Assembly: GCA_959347315.1 (NCBI GenBank) | Contig: OY365806.1 | Coordinates: 34,127,106 to 34,191,105 of the forward strand | Length of the DNA: 64,000 nt | From: Bimastos eiseni | Lineage: Eukaryota; Annelida; Clitellata; Crassiclitellata; Lumbricidae | Direction: 5' to 3' | In this document: one piece after another, positions 43,501 through 54,411 of the stretch | Layout of the letters: the number at the start of each line of letters is the position of its first letter | How positions within the stretch are numbered: the stretch's first letter is position 1 | The notes under the pieces: model-generated | What the model saw: only the letters and a program-made list of their open reading frames with translations | Databases searched by the model: none | Told to the model about the DNA's origin: nothing | Program-made: the position numbers and the translations under genes

Positions 43501-46500
43501 ATATATATCTGCATGTGAGGTTGAGATGCTCTGTGTTATTGACATTATATAGATGAAGTGGAGACTGAATCATGTGCCTGTTTTTATGTTATAGAAAGTA
43601 TTAAATGAAAGAAAGATATCAGTGCCAGTTGCCATATTAACAACTCATAAGCATTGGTAAGACAATAAACTTAACATATTAATTGTTGCAAACAATTATT
43701 GTATATTCAGTGAAGAAACTGTGCATATATTAGACAATCATCAGGCAGAGTATTTGAAATTGGTCAAATCACAATCTTTAGATGTGTGTTTCAACAAGCT
43801 ATTTGGATGCTAGTTTCTGCAGTTTTTATTGACAAATAGCAGTGGTGCTAGAATGCTCACCAACAACCGTCATTATTCACGAATGGAGTAAAGTATAGTT
43901 GGGTTTCTAATATGGGGCGGGGAGCAGAGAGTAATGGGTAGTGCAGAGCTGAGAAACCGGGCTCGATAATCGTATCCCCCATAGGGCCGATTAGTCCTTC
44001 TCTCGCTAGTCGGCGATGTTGGTCAAATTAGATGTATAAGGTAATGGGCACCTTGCATGGCTGTAGACAGTTAAATTCGACTCCTGTAATAACTTGTCAT
44101 CATTCGTTCATACTATGTCTGTGATCATAGTGCAGTTTGTCAGTTTGAAATGTAAATAAAATATTTTTATTACCCAGATGTTCTCATTAACCAAACTGTT
44201 AACATCTGTAACATGCATGCATACATTCATTCTTAGTAATTGATATTGACTATGTTTAGCATTCAATAGAATCATTAAAGTAATATTGTTTACTTTGTTT
44301 GATGTATAGGGATCACAGTGCTGGAAACAAGGAATGGAAGAAAAAGTTTCCATTGATTGAGATATATGGTGGAAAGAAAGAAGCTATTCCTGCTGTTACA
44401 CAGTAAGTCCTGTCTGCAAAAACTTCATTCAGCTGCATGTTTAGCTGTTATTGTTGGTTGTAGGAGTAAGTAACAAAATTCAGACCAACTGATCAAGATA
44501 GATTAATTGCAAATAAGAAAGATGAAATCTGATTGAGAAGGATTTTAATTTTAATGGATTTGTAGGCTGATGGCTTACAGTTCATCAACTGGAAGCAAAA
44601 TAGATTATTTGGACTGAGTTGATTTGGTAGCCATTGCTGATGTTCAGTGATTGATCATGTCTTAACCAAGTATAGTATGATGTGTGTCATGTTTTCAGTC
44701 CAGTGTCTGATGGTGATTGGCTGAAGTTTGGTCGTCTGCAGGTGACTGTTTATGAGACTCCGGGCCACACTCTTGGCCACGTCGTCTATCTGGTGGATGG
44801 GTCACAATTTGGTGCACCTAGTAACCTCTTCTCTGGTGATCACTTGTTCATTGGCGGAATTGGTAAATAATATGTTGTGCATTTCATTCTGTGCTTCAGA
44901 TTTACAAAGGGCTTCAAACTATTTTATATTCTTAAGTCATGTCACTCTAAACTAAGTTGCAATGTTATTTCTAGATTGTTTTCAATATATGTTTGATGTT
45001 ATAAAGAAATAATATACTTTCCTTGACTGACAAAATAAGGTTTATTGGTCTCACATCTACAGTATTATATAAGGCAAGAGCACTGCTTTTCGCTAAGTCT
45101 AACGCTACTTGTGAGTAACTAATTAATGATAACTTCCTGTGCTAATTAGTTATGACAAACAAGGTATAACAATAAGTTGATAACCCTTTGCAACCGACGT
45201 TATATTTGATATGTAAAGGCAATCCTCGACTTTTTGCATTGCTCCGAATTAGTTGGTGATAGAGCAATGTGAGGTTGTGTATTGTTGGTGAGTGACTGTA
45301 TTGTATTTATACATGTATTTACTATTGTATTTTGTATATTTTAAGGACGTATCTTTGAAGGCTCCGGTTCAATGATGCTTCAGTCATTGGATCGACTGAG
45401 TCATCTTCCTGATGATGTACTTCTGTGGCCAGGTATCCCTATTGCAGTTTAGCATTTGGATACTATTATCTGTTTATGTAACATCATATCAGGCAACTTT
45501 GATTTCTTTGGAATTTGGATAAAGTGTATAATTATATCAGACGTGTGTTGACAGAGATTTAAATGCTGGAGTTGTATAAATATATGTATAAACTTTTGCT
45601 GCATCTATACATTACATTATCAACTGGTTTTCATTTTAATTATTTGGCTGTTTTAGTATAGAAAGCATTTATGTAGCACTTATACATAGTCATGTCATGA
45701 ACTATGTTCTATACTAATCTTAAGACTGTCCTATTGAGCCGGGGTTGGGTCGGGAGCGCTTCTGAGTAGATGTCTGGAAGGGACGCTATATAAATCCTCC
45801 AAATAAATAAATAGTAATGTACTGTGCAATTGCCCTACTCAATTCTTTTGGCCTGACATGCCTTAACTACTGCGAATCCATCCTTGTAGATTGCCCAAAT
45901 TCCAGCTGTCTATTTACCAATTTATCCATATTTTCATATTTCCACAGTGTATTGAGGAATGAGAGTTATTTGTTTTGTTTGGTACCCAATCAGGTCGTCA
46001 ATTACTTAATTCAGTTGCCTAGGAAGATCTGCAAGTTCCTTATTCCGATAGGTCAGCATGGGAACACTGCAGTGCACACTGTCCTGCATAGGTCTCTCTT
46101 TGCAGCTGTCTTTCTGAACATTTGCACTGTTCCTGTTGAATTGGCCCATGTTGCAATCTCGTCTGTTGTCAAGATGCACCTGTTTAAGTCTCATTGACTG
46201 ACAGTCATGTAAACAGAGCCTTTGAGAGGCTCTTAAAGTGCGTCCTTCTAAGCCCATATTCATAAAAACAGCCAAATATTTTTACTGATTCCATAAGTAG
46301 TAAAACTAATTAATCATCACATAACTCACATGGAAATTAAAAAGCAATAAGAAATTTTAGTTCAGATAAATCTATAATATGGGACAATATTTTAGGTTGT
46401 ACGGCACCCTTGTAGTTGTTAGGACCGCATTTACGGCACCTTATAAATCGGTGTTGTTATTATTATTAATATTATGGAAAAAAGAACTCTGTGCCAGGCA

Positions 46501-47664
46501 GCTCTACTATACATAACAGCATCAGGTCAAACAAACAAATGACACGAGTTTTATTGTCTTAACTAGATACTATTTCTGTTCATGTGCACACACGCACTCA
46601 TTAAGTGGTTACAGAAGTTATTAAGTTTTCTTTAAATTGTTTCTTAAACATGCTGATATTGTGTGATTGTCGAATTTCAATGCACGTCTTATTTCATTGG
46701 TTGGTTCACATTTATTTAATGGAGAATTGAAGAATGTTCATTCTACTTAGAATTGTTCTGTAGCTAAATGAAGAATGATTTAAGTTGTTTGTTTGTTGAG
46801 GCAAGTCGACAACTGTCGCAAGCTTTAGCAGAATTGATCAGTGGTCTGGTGGATGTTTTCTTTTATTTCAGGTCATGAATATTCATTGGCAAACCTTGAA
46901 TTTGCTGCTCAGCTGGAACCAAACAATGCGACAGTTCATGAAAAATTCCGACAATTTGCTCTGCTTAGAAAATCTCGAAGGCCAACTGTAAGTCTCAGCA
47001 GAACAGTTGGTTTCATGGTTTTTCATGCTTTCAATTGTGAAATTAGTAGATGCAAAGGACCCATTTTAACGCAATATAAGTTAATTTTGGCACCATACAA
47101 GCTATCTCTCTCTCCCTACAAGTTCCCCACTCAATTTTCAAACAAATTGATATCCAGCAACCACGACACTATGTAGAAATCCTTCCCACACTCGACCTTA
47201 AATAATGGCCATATCAGCAGCACATGACGTCATGATAAACAAACCTGCAGCAGACAGGTAGAGATTAGTCGTATCTTATCTAAACATTTATGGAATGCCT
47301 CTTGCAGTGTATGGTATTCAGAGTCACTTTCAGCGTGAAAGCCCCGGGAAAAGTAGCGCCTTGAGAGAGCGAGAGGATGTGGGATAATCCCAGACCTGAG
47401 CTTATAGTTCCTCTTCAGTAATATCTTTGCCTGATATGTTTTAGAAATTTTAGTCTGTTTTAATGAGTCTATTGCTTGAATGTGTTTTAGTGTCCATCTA
47501 CTATAGGTGAGGAAAAACAATACAACCCATTTCTAAGGACAGGTGACATCAGTCTGCAGAATGTATTAGGCCTGGCAAATGTTGGTTTGTCATCCGACGA
47601 ACTCCGTGTTCAGGTCCTTCTTCAGTGTCGAGCAAAGAAAGATGTTTTCGTTGCTACTGGATAA
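40462..47664 (+). CDS. PNKD-type metallo-beta-lactamase domain protein
   Basis: Nine exons (listed below) join to exactly 344 codons including the stop. The start is ATG at 40462. Residues 5-21 are hydrophobic, followed by YRK: a likely membrane anchor or targeting signal. The FIFKILYFLYTKTPIGYHYY stretch parallels SLYTRTWLGYLFY of human PNKD. The metallo-beta-lactamase fold follows, with all metal ligands: THKHWDH (about 127-134), PGHTLGH, SGDHLF and WPGHEY. The C-terminus has CPSTIGEEKQYNPFLRT, close to human CPSTLGEERSYNPFLRT. The family resembles hydroxyacylglutathione hydrolase (glyoxalase II). Human PNKD (385 residues) is membrane-associated and neuronal in its long form, and its substrate is unsettled. 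Introns carry several LINE fragments. I prefer PNKD over HAGH because of the N-terminal SLYTRT-like region and the tail. Confidence 0.95.
40705..41335 (+). mobile_element. 5'-truncated LINE in PNKD intron 1
   Basis: Encodes RT C-terminal pieces (SRLDYCNSILSGLPAS, PSIQQLHWLPIHVRIAFK) and, after stops, AFSVAGPTEWTSLPISV and FKTKLKTYLYSP. The 3' end CAAAGCGCTTTATAAATG and a TTGTA repeat complete it. Confidence 0.88.
41685..41745 (+). mobile_element. LINE 3'-tail fragment
   Basis: ACACGCTTTCGTGCAAGA...GACGCGTTATAAATGAC is a diverged copy of the tail at 41270-41315. Confidence 0.5.
42338..42456 (+). CDS. PNKD exon 2
   Basis: Encodes YFLYTKTPIGYHYYRREVNK and HSHVVPFTNN. The acceptor is TTTAAG and the donor is AATG/GTATGT. 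Confidence 0.92.
43105..43217 (+). CDS. PNKD exon 3
   Basis: Encodes GLTIMPLVMSMDNYGYLITD and LVDPADPEAVQ, the first beta strands of the fold. Borders are TTTCAG and CAG/GTATGA. Confidence 0.94.
43595..43656 (+). CDS. PNKD exon 4: metal-binding motif
   Basis: 62 nt, KVLNERKISVPVAILTTHKH plus a split W codon. It carries the first half of THxHxDH. Confidence 0.92.
44310..44402 (+). CDS. PNKD exon 5
   Basis: Completes WDHSAGNKEWKKKFPLIEIY and encodes GGKKEAIPAVT; ends in CA before GTAAGT. Confidence 0.93.
44699..44862 (+). CDS. PNKD exon 6: PGHTxGH and SGD motifs
   Basis: Encodes HPVSDGDWLKFGRLQVTV, YETPGHTLGHVVYLVDG and NLFSGDHLFIGGI. Borders are TTTTCAG and ATTG/GTAAAT. Confidence 0.95.
45346..45432 (+). 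CDS. PNKD exon 7
   Basis: Encodes GRIFEGSGSMMLQSLDRLSH and LPDDVLLWPG. Borders are TTTTAAG and CCAG/GTATCC. Confidence 0.94.
45715..46240 (+). mobile_element. Two LINE remnants in PNKD intron 7
   Basis: A tail (GGGAGCGCTTCTGAGTAGA...ACGCTATATAAATC, AAATAAATA repeat) ends at 45812. It is followed by a second remnant reading LNYCESILVDCPNSS and VPVELAHVAISSVVKMHLFK, like LDYCNS.L and WN.LPVELR motifs. Confidence 0.55.
46872..46987 (+). CDS. PNKD exon 8: last metal ligand
   Basis: Encodes GHEYSLANLEFAAQLEPNN and HEKFRQFALLRKSRRPT. His of WPGHEY is the final metal ligand. Borders are TTTCAG and ACT/GTAAGT. Confidence 0.94.
47491..47664 (+). CDS. PNKD exon 9 with stop codon
   Basis: Encodes CPSTIGEEKQYNPFLRTGD, QNVLGLANVGLSSDELRVQV and CRAKKDVFVATG, then TAA. 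The acceptor is TGTTTTAG. Confidence 0.94.
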   Translation, partial: CPSTIGEEKQYNPFLRTGDISLQNVLGLANVGLSSDELRVQVLLQCRAKKDVFVATG

Positions 47665-48112
47665 AGCTGCTACCATTCTTTGCTCTGATGAGCTGCAAAA
47701 TGTTTCTTTTATCATTCTAGATGCAAGGAATATGTTTTGTATCACTGTTATATTTTTGTTGATCAACTAGGTTATTGAGCATAATTAATTGTCGATTGTG
47801 AAACTGCATTCTTTATAATGTTTGTTATTCAAGTCTTGTTTTCAGTTTCATTTATATGTTGAATGCTTCTCTTGCTGTCATATCATAGAGTGATAGATTG
47901 TTCATCAATGCAAGTTAATGTTAGAGGTAACTTACTTAAGCTTATGAAATATGTTTTTTGGCCTTCTGCAGACAAAAGTTTAAACCTCTGAGTGATGATT
48001 TTAATTGTGGCCAATTACGGAAACGTGTTCTCTTTGTGACCAAAGCTCATAAGCTATTAATTGAATGAGTAATCATGGATTGAAATGACTGTGTTTAAGG
48101 TTTTTAAATAAA
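47665..48112 (+). other. PNKD 3' untranslated region
   Basis: No coding signal; ends at the AATAAA at 48107. Confidence 0.5.
48107..48112 (+). terminator. Candidate poly(A) signal of PNKD
   Basis: AATAAA about 440 bases after the stop and followed by a T-rich stretch. Confidence 0.5.
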
Positions 48113-48774
48113 ATTTTTTGCTCATGACTTGACATTGATCATGACATGGTCTGCACAATACTTATGGTATAATATTGATATGGCCGAGTTTTAAGAACTT
48201 CTCAAAATCTCTTTTGAGTTCGTTGTAAGAGGTCCATCTCAGCTGAAAATTTGATTTTGCTTGAGCCAAACAGTGCAAATGTGCAGAAAAGATTGTTTGA
48301 GAAGAACTTCCGATGCATTATTATGTAGGTTGTGCCTAGTTTGCATCACATTTTTAAGATGATCGATCATGATTCAGGTTCCATCCTTGATTGGGAGCCA
48401 AAGCCAGGAAACAATGTTACATCACAGAACAAACCAGCTACCTCATGTAGCTACATGTATGCAGGCAACGTGTAACTGATCGTTTATATCCGTATGCTCA
48501 CAAGATGCTTAAGACAGTTTCCAGTTTTGATGTGTTTTTTGCATTTCCAGTTATAAGAGAGAGTTTCTATAGTGTTAAGATAATAATGAATTAATATGCT
48601 ACTGTTTTTAAACCTAGCTACTACATCCAGTCATATAAGATTTAGAAAGCAATGACACTTCAAATTCCACTGTTTGCATGTTTTCATTTGTGTTGGTTTG
48701 TCTGTTAAGCTGGTTCTTAGATGTGCAATCGTTTAAACGTTCCAGTCTAAAGTTCAATCATGGTATATATATGT

Positions 48775-49008
48775 GTGGCACAGTGGCCGATCGGTTACAG
48801 CGGTCAGCCCGTAACGTTCAGTGTGCGCTGAGCGAGTGGGTTCGACCCTCATCCGGGGAGTCACTGTGTAGGGACCTTGAGCAAGTCCTTCGCGCACAAT
48901 TGCTCTACAGTACAACTGCAATTGCACCGTCGAGGCGTGTGCACTTCTGAGCAAAAAATGTTGGAAGAAGGGTGGTATCAAATTTCGGTAATAAATAAAT
49001 AAAAATAT
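48775..49008 (+). mobile_element. tRNA-derived SINE, most complete copy
   Basis: The tRNA-like head has an A-box-like TGGCCGATCGGTTA and the B box GGGTTCGACCCTC. A body follows (CTGTGTAGGGACCTTGAGCA, CAATTGCTCTACAGTACAAC) and a 3' part (TTCTGAGCAAAAAATGTTGG, GGTATCAAATTTCGG), ending in (AAATA)n. Other copies: 34571-34786, 57498-57655, and a piece at 31658-31715. Confidence 0.9.
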
Positions 49009-49944
49009 ATAATGCCAGTGGACTGAGTTTTGCCATTTAGCTTTTTGGACATTATGTTTTTATATTGCAGAATAAAATAGAGCTGCTGATGGTAGCTTTT
49101 GTTGTAATTCCTATATTTAAAAGAACTGGAGATTTCTTTTCCTCAACTGCTTCCATCATTTCAATCTCAGGTTTAGTCATGAACAGATCCTTAAAAAATG
49201 AGCGTATTCAAGTAGACAGTAGACTTGTCTTTAACAAAAAGGATTAATCAACTTGCAGATTGACCCACATTTATAAGATCCCAGTCGTTACAGAGTTAAT
49301 TGTAAAGATTATACACGTTTTATGCAGGTGTGGATCAAAATTTGGAAGTATATCGTTTGCATCGTTTCATATTCCAAGACTCAGTTTTGATAAAAGTTTT
49401 TGAATTGCTGATGATTCCTCTGTTTATTCAGCAGAATCAGCGTCTTTAATATAAGCTCTTGATTGTCTATTTAAATATGAAAATGCAGTCCAAAATCACT
49501 TTTTTACCCTAAATTTTGACGAAAACTCCGAGTTAGGCCGTGGTTTGTGACGGACGTACCTTATATGCATATCAAAATTAGCACAGCCTTCAGATGATGC
49601 GAATACAAAATAATGGCGGTTGTTATTATATCGAATGTCTGAGAGTTGTGCAATTCGAGACTAAAAATGTTAAAATATCGAAATATAACGTTAATCGTGT
49701 GCTTGAAATGGTCATGCTCACCGAGAAATTAGCATGATAGCGTTTTGCAAAATTTCGTATCGCCAGAGTGTTCTCTACTTCTCTTCGCGAACCTTTATTG
49801 AGGCGAAATTTTCCGCTTTACAATTTAGAGTGGTGCTGTCCAACCTTTCCCTGGAAATCGAATGGAGGCGCAGACAATAGGTCTAATTTTCTCGTGGATA
49901 ATAAGGCCTCTTAATTCGCTTCAAGTCATCAGCGTCGCCACCAC
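49009..49944. other. Intergenic, nothing supported
   Basis: AT-rich; the frame 49065-49247 has no family signal. Confidence 0.55.
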
Positions 49945-50214
49945 CAGGGGTGCAACAAGCGGGGGGACAGAGGGCACCGCCCACCCCGTTTCAAAACACT
50001 GGGGGGGGGGAAGAGTGCTCAGTGCCCCCCCCCCGCCATGTCCCCCCAAATCGGTTCTTTTTTATGTTTGTCCAATGGCTTTTTAAGATGACTTTTGTTA
50101 AGATAATTTGTGCTCCCATTTTTCATATTTCTGGGGGGGGGGCAAAATTCAAAAAGTGGGCGCAATATTTTATAAACTATGCTCCCCACTTTTCAAAACC
50201 TTGTTGCACCTCTG
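49945..50214. mobile_element. hAT-type MITE with G-runs
   Basis: Ends CAGGGGTGCAACAAG and CTTGTTGCACCTCTG (14 of 15 paired). Flanks are GCCACCAC (49937-49944) and GCTACCAC (50215-50222), 7 of 8 identical. Inside are runs of 9-10 G and C. Confidence 0.85.
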
Positions 50215-50394
50215 GCTACCACCATAATTATCATGTAAATAATTATATTAGTATAGGCTAGTATGACCTCCCACTACATGTATCTATACTTACCGTTCCT
50301 GCCTCGGTTATATATTTTTTTATGTCCGTCAAATTAGGCCTACACTTCTTTGAGCTTCTTGCTGGAAGCACCTCTGAGTAGGCAATGAGTCATT

Positions 50395-50870
50395 GCCTAC
50401 CATATGCTACTGTACAGCCATTATCCATTATTAGCTAAAGAGACAGAGCGGTGCTGTCTACTACTACAGCGATCGTTACAGAGACAAATAGTCGTTGTCT
50501 TTTACAACAGGAATCATCGTTTAAGAGACAATGAGTCGTTGCATACTACTGCAGCTATCAATAACTAGACAAAGGTCGTTGCCTAACTGGCCTACTCCTG
50601 CGATCATGAAAGAGAGAAAGAGTCGTTGTCTACAACAGCAGATATTAGTATAATTAAAGAGACAATGAATCGTTGCCTGCTACCACAGCGATCATTTAAG
50701 AGCGATCAATTAGTCGTTGCCTACAGTAAAACTGCTACAGTAATCAATAAAGAGACAGAGTCGTTGCCAACTGCTACAATAATCATTAAAGAAGACAAAG
50801 AGACTTTAAATGCCTACTCCCAACGCGATCATTAAAGAGACAATGAATAAAGCCATAATAAGAGTCGATG
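50395..50870. repeat. Degenerate 50-60 bp tandem repeat
   Basis: A unit like AAAGAGACAATGAGTCGTTG, then CCTACTACTACAGCGATCAT, recurs about eight times with varying length. The Met/Thr/Lys frame 50626-50835 is read through it and is not a gene. Confidence 0.8.
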
Positions 50871-52300
50871 TCTATTTCCCTTTCTCCGAAAAAAGATGAT
50901 CACAGTTGGCTGGCGACATACGCGTATGGTAAGGCCCACATTATGTTAACCAATCTATAGGCCTGGCCTATAGGTATAATTATATTCTTCTGATTAGGCC
51001 TACAGTTTGGCTTTCGTACGCCATCGATCGATTGTTATTGCATTAGACACTGGTTACACCGATACGAGTTACTACTAGTAATAGTCTTCAACTATTAATT
51101 TGATCCCAACATCTCCGACACTGCTTGCAATCTAGCAGTGCCAGTCCTAATAGCCTGGATAAAGGAGGATGGTCGCCATACTCCTTTATGATCTTTGTTA
51201 TCACACAGTGTCGGTAAACTGTAACTACCACCTCGACCTCAATGTCTTAAAATGTGGAAAGAAATGTGTATTATTATAGTAATGCTGCACCATTACTATG
51301 TTGTCGGTAAAAGGGCTCTACACACAGAGCTATCTAACTCATCTATAGACATTTAGATGCATTTTGACGATGTTTCCTGAATGAAGCTATACGCAACTGC
51401 ACGCATGTAAAGGTGAAGACTGTTCCAAGAAGATCTTGGTCATGAACTCATGATAAGATACAATGCCGGGCACTCACATATCTCCACTAGCAGTAGAGCG
51501 CATCGATCGCTGTCCTGATTGAACATAGAGCCTCCTAATGTTTTAACACAGACTAAACGTCTTCTGAACCATTTTAAACCTTTGTTTGTGTTATGTTATT
51601 TTATGCCATTGGTGTACGGTGCAGACCGTAGACCACCAGATCCTGCCTCTGAAGGGGACTTTTATTTTAGTCTTTCCTTTCATGATGGGCCTACCATTTA
51701 TCGGTCTTAACTTCTTTGTTTTGCTCTGCTTCCACAGGTTCTTGGTGCCTGTGGTTTGATCCTTCGGGGGAGAGTTTCTGCGTGAGTGGAGGTGGGATGA
51801 ATTGGGTTGAATGTTACGGTTGAACTGTGGCTCTGTGTCGTTGTGTATGTTTGTGTGTTACTAATTGTTTGTAAATAAGCTGCCCCCCGTGGGTCTATGG
51901 CCTAAAAACCGTAGCTCTTGGGGTTTGCTCGTTCGTTTCTGTTTATGTTTGTTACCAGTAGATTTCGTCTTCACCTGCTGAGCCTCTGGAGTGGCTTAAA
52001 CTCCCGTAAGCCCTGATTTTTTATGGTTGACCCGGAGTGAGCCAAGGGATGAGAAGGAGGAGGATAGAAGACTAGATCAGAAGGAAGGAGGCACGCAACA
52101 TCATTCAACTTGGAACTGAGGGAGTGCCATTACGCTTTCCTAGAGAAGGAGAGGTCTCGATTCGGCTTATAAATAAACCATGTCTTACGAAATTTCAGGT
52201 GTTTCTTCGTGCCTCTTAAGATACTTTAAAACAGCAGTTATTTGAACTTATTTCATAGACCTATGCAGTGATTTACAGATAAGTCACAATCACTTCTCCC
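50871..52300. other. Intergenic, nothing supported
   Basis: No exon with family similarity. Sequence at 51100-51250 resembles no known repeat by eye. Confidence 0.5.
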
Positions 52301-52304
52301 AACC

Positions 52305-52495
52305 CTTTCCTCTTTCGCCCTGACCCTCTACCTTTCCGCCTTGACCCTCTCCTCTTCCGCCCTGACTCTCTCCTCTTATATTCTGACCCTCTGCTCTTCC
52401 GCTCTGACCCTCTACCTTTCCGCCCTGACCCTCTCCTCTTCCACCCTGAGCTCTGCTCTTCCACCCTGACCCTCTCCTCTTTCGCCTTGACACTT
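52305..52495. repeat. 21-bp minisatellite, about nine copies
   Basis: GACCCTCTCCTCTTCCGCCCT with variants. The length is divisible by three, giving the Ser/Arg/Gly-rich frames on the minus strand. Confidence 0.9.
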
Positions 52496-52700
52496 AACTG
52501 TCCGCTTTTCCGTCACCTCATCGCTAAAGTTTACAAACTGCTACGCCTCAATATAGCTGATCTGTCTCTCTGAAAAACAATGTTCCGACATAATTGAAAC
52601 AAATGTTCTGATCCATCCTACTAACTCACCAACACCTCACTTCATGCAATCTCTCCTCAGCAGTGACGTCGCTAGGATTAGTGGTCAGAGGAAGCATTAT

Positions 52701-53116
52701 TTATTGGATACAATGGGGCAGGAGAGGGGTCTCCTCCCTAACTTCAAGATTTTGCTTGGAAATTGCAATGTGACAACAATCCTTTGTTTCTGACGAAAAT
52801 TATTTCGTCATTATGACGAAGATTATGCCGTTATAATCTTGCAAAGGTGGTACTATTCAAGGCGGGAAATCACCGGCTAGATCATACATACAGTTAGCTA
52901 ATTATTGGATACGATGGGGTGAGAGAGGGGGATACTGTATCTCCTCCTAACCCCAAAATTTGCTTGGAAATTACACTATAACAACAATCATTTGTTTATG
53001 ACGACCATTTTGTCGTTATTTTGTCGAAAGATTATGTCGTCATAATCTTGCAAAGGTGGTGCTATTCAAGGTGGGAAATCCTCGGCTAGATCATAGCCTG
53101 CATACAGTTAGCTAAT
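52701..53116. repeat. Tandem duplication, about 200-bp unit
   Basis: 52701-52901 and 52902-53116 share TTATTGGATACRATGGGG, TTTGCTTGGAAATT, ATAATCTTGCAAAGGTGGT and ATACAGTTAGCTAAT in the same order, with scattered differences. Confidence 0.88.
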
Positions 53117-54143
53117 GCAGCTTTATGCATCGAATATCGCCCGGGAAACTGATTCCACTGAGAAAATATTACAGCAACACGGTAACGCTGTTAATGCCGG
53201 GTGGCTCAGGAAACTTCTCAGTGGATAAAAATATTTAATTAAAAAATAATATAAATAATAATGATAATAAAACTCAGAGGAGGCTATGGTAACGACGTCG
53301 CAGGGTATGACATGTGTTGACATTGTCAAGCCAAGTGTCAAGCGAACGGAAAGCTATAGGGCCTACTATGAAAAAGTGCCAATGACTTGTCTTCGCTTCA
53401 TTTTTACACAGATTACTAATTCTGCAATCTTGGGCGGGCAACTTAAAATCCGCCCTCGGGTCGCGCGTTGGACAACACTGATCCCTGCACTTCTGGCAAC
53501 CGCAGAAGATCGTTCCTCCAATTCCCATTCCTCCATTGATATACGACACTGTGTGAAGAGTGTACATGTAGGCCTATAGGCCTAACGTAAAATATAACAG
53601 TAAAATAAAGTCGACTCGCTTCCGGGGAAATTCGCATTTAACATCACATGGCCCGATTCAAGCCAATTACTATCCGGTATTCGTCCTATTGTAATCGCAA
53701 TCGTAATCTCAACGAGTGGACGACGGCCGCCACATAATATTTTGACCAGAATTAAGACTGGTTGTGTTCCAAGGTGAAGACCACGGGCTTAATTAGAGTC
53801 CAAGATAAAAGTATTATAAAATCAAACCGAAACAATTTTTCCTAACTGATAGGCCTGCATCGAAGTGTGGATAGGATTGCCCAGAGAGCAGAATTTATAT
53901 ACTGTGTCGGTAAAACATTGCCAACACAAAGCCCTGACAAAAGAGCCAAAGACACACGGAATGGAATAAGAGACCGGTGACAATGGGAGGATGTGTTACC
54001 CCAAAATTATAGGCCTACAAATGCATAGCACAGAATGAGGCAGACTTCTTCTGTGATCCAATTAACTGAGGGAACGAGTATAGAATCGAATTAATGGCGA
54101 TTATTTCATGGTGGGTGTCATCATTAGGCCTAATACCTATGTC
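53117..54143. other. Intergenic, nothing supported
   Basis: Opposing frames at 53274-53580 overlap and have no family signal. Confidence 0.5.
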
Positions 54144-54411
54144 TCGGCCCCTGTGGATTATGCGAAAATGTTTCGTAGATTATGCGAAAATAGCATAATC
54201 CCATAAACCACGGGTCCTAGTCATCGGTAAACTATAGCCCTATAGGTTAATAATAGCCTGGGCAAGTCAATTATTATAGTTGACACTTAACAAAATTTCC
54301 GAACTTTATGCAATAATTTGCGAAGACTTTCCATTTAGGAATTTATGCGAACACCACCAATTTATGCGAGAAAATGCGAAATGGCATAATCGCATAAACC
54401 ACGGGGTCCTA
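54144..54411. mobile_element. hAT-like MITE built of TTATGCGA words
   Basis: Ends TCGGCCCCTGTGGATTATGC and GCATAAACCACGGGGTCCTA pair at about 17 of 21 positions. Flanks CCTATGTC (54136-54143) and CCCATGTC (54412-54419) match 7 of 8. The inside repeats TTATGCGA and an extra internal copy of the right end at 54192-54218. Confidence 0.72.

Noticed and set aside
48780..48860. A functional tRNA gene
   Set aside because: A and B boxes are present but no cloverleaf with acceptor and anticodon stems forms; copies with the same body elsewhere show it is a SINE.
48678..48950. Signal-peptide-like ORF MFSFVLVCLLSWFLDVQ continuing for 90 codons
   Set aside because: Most of the frame is a tRNA-derived SINE; there is no independent gene sign.
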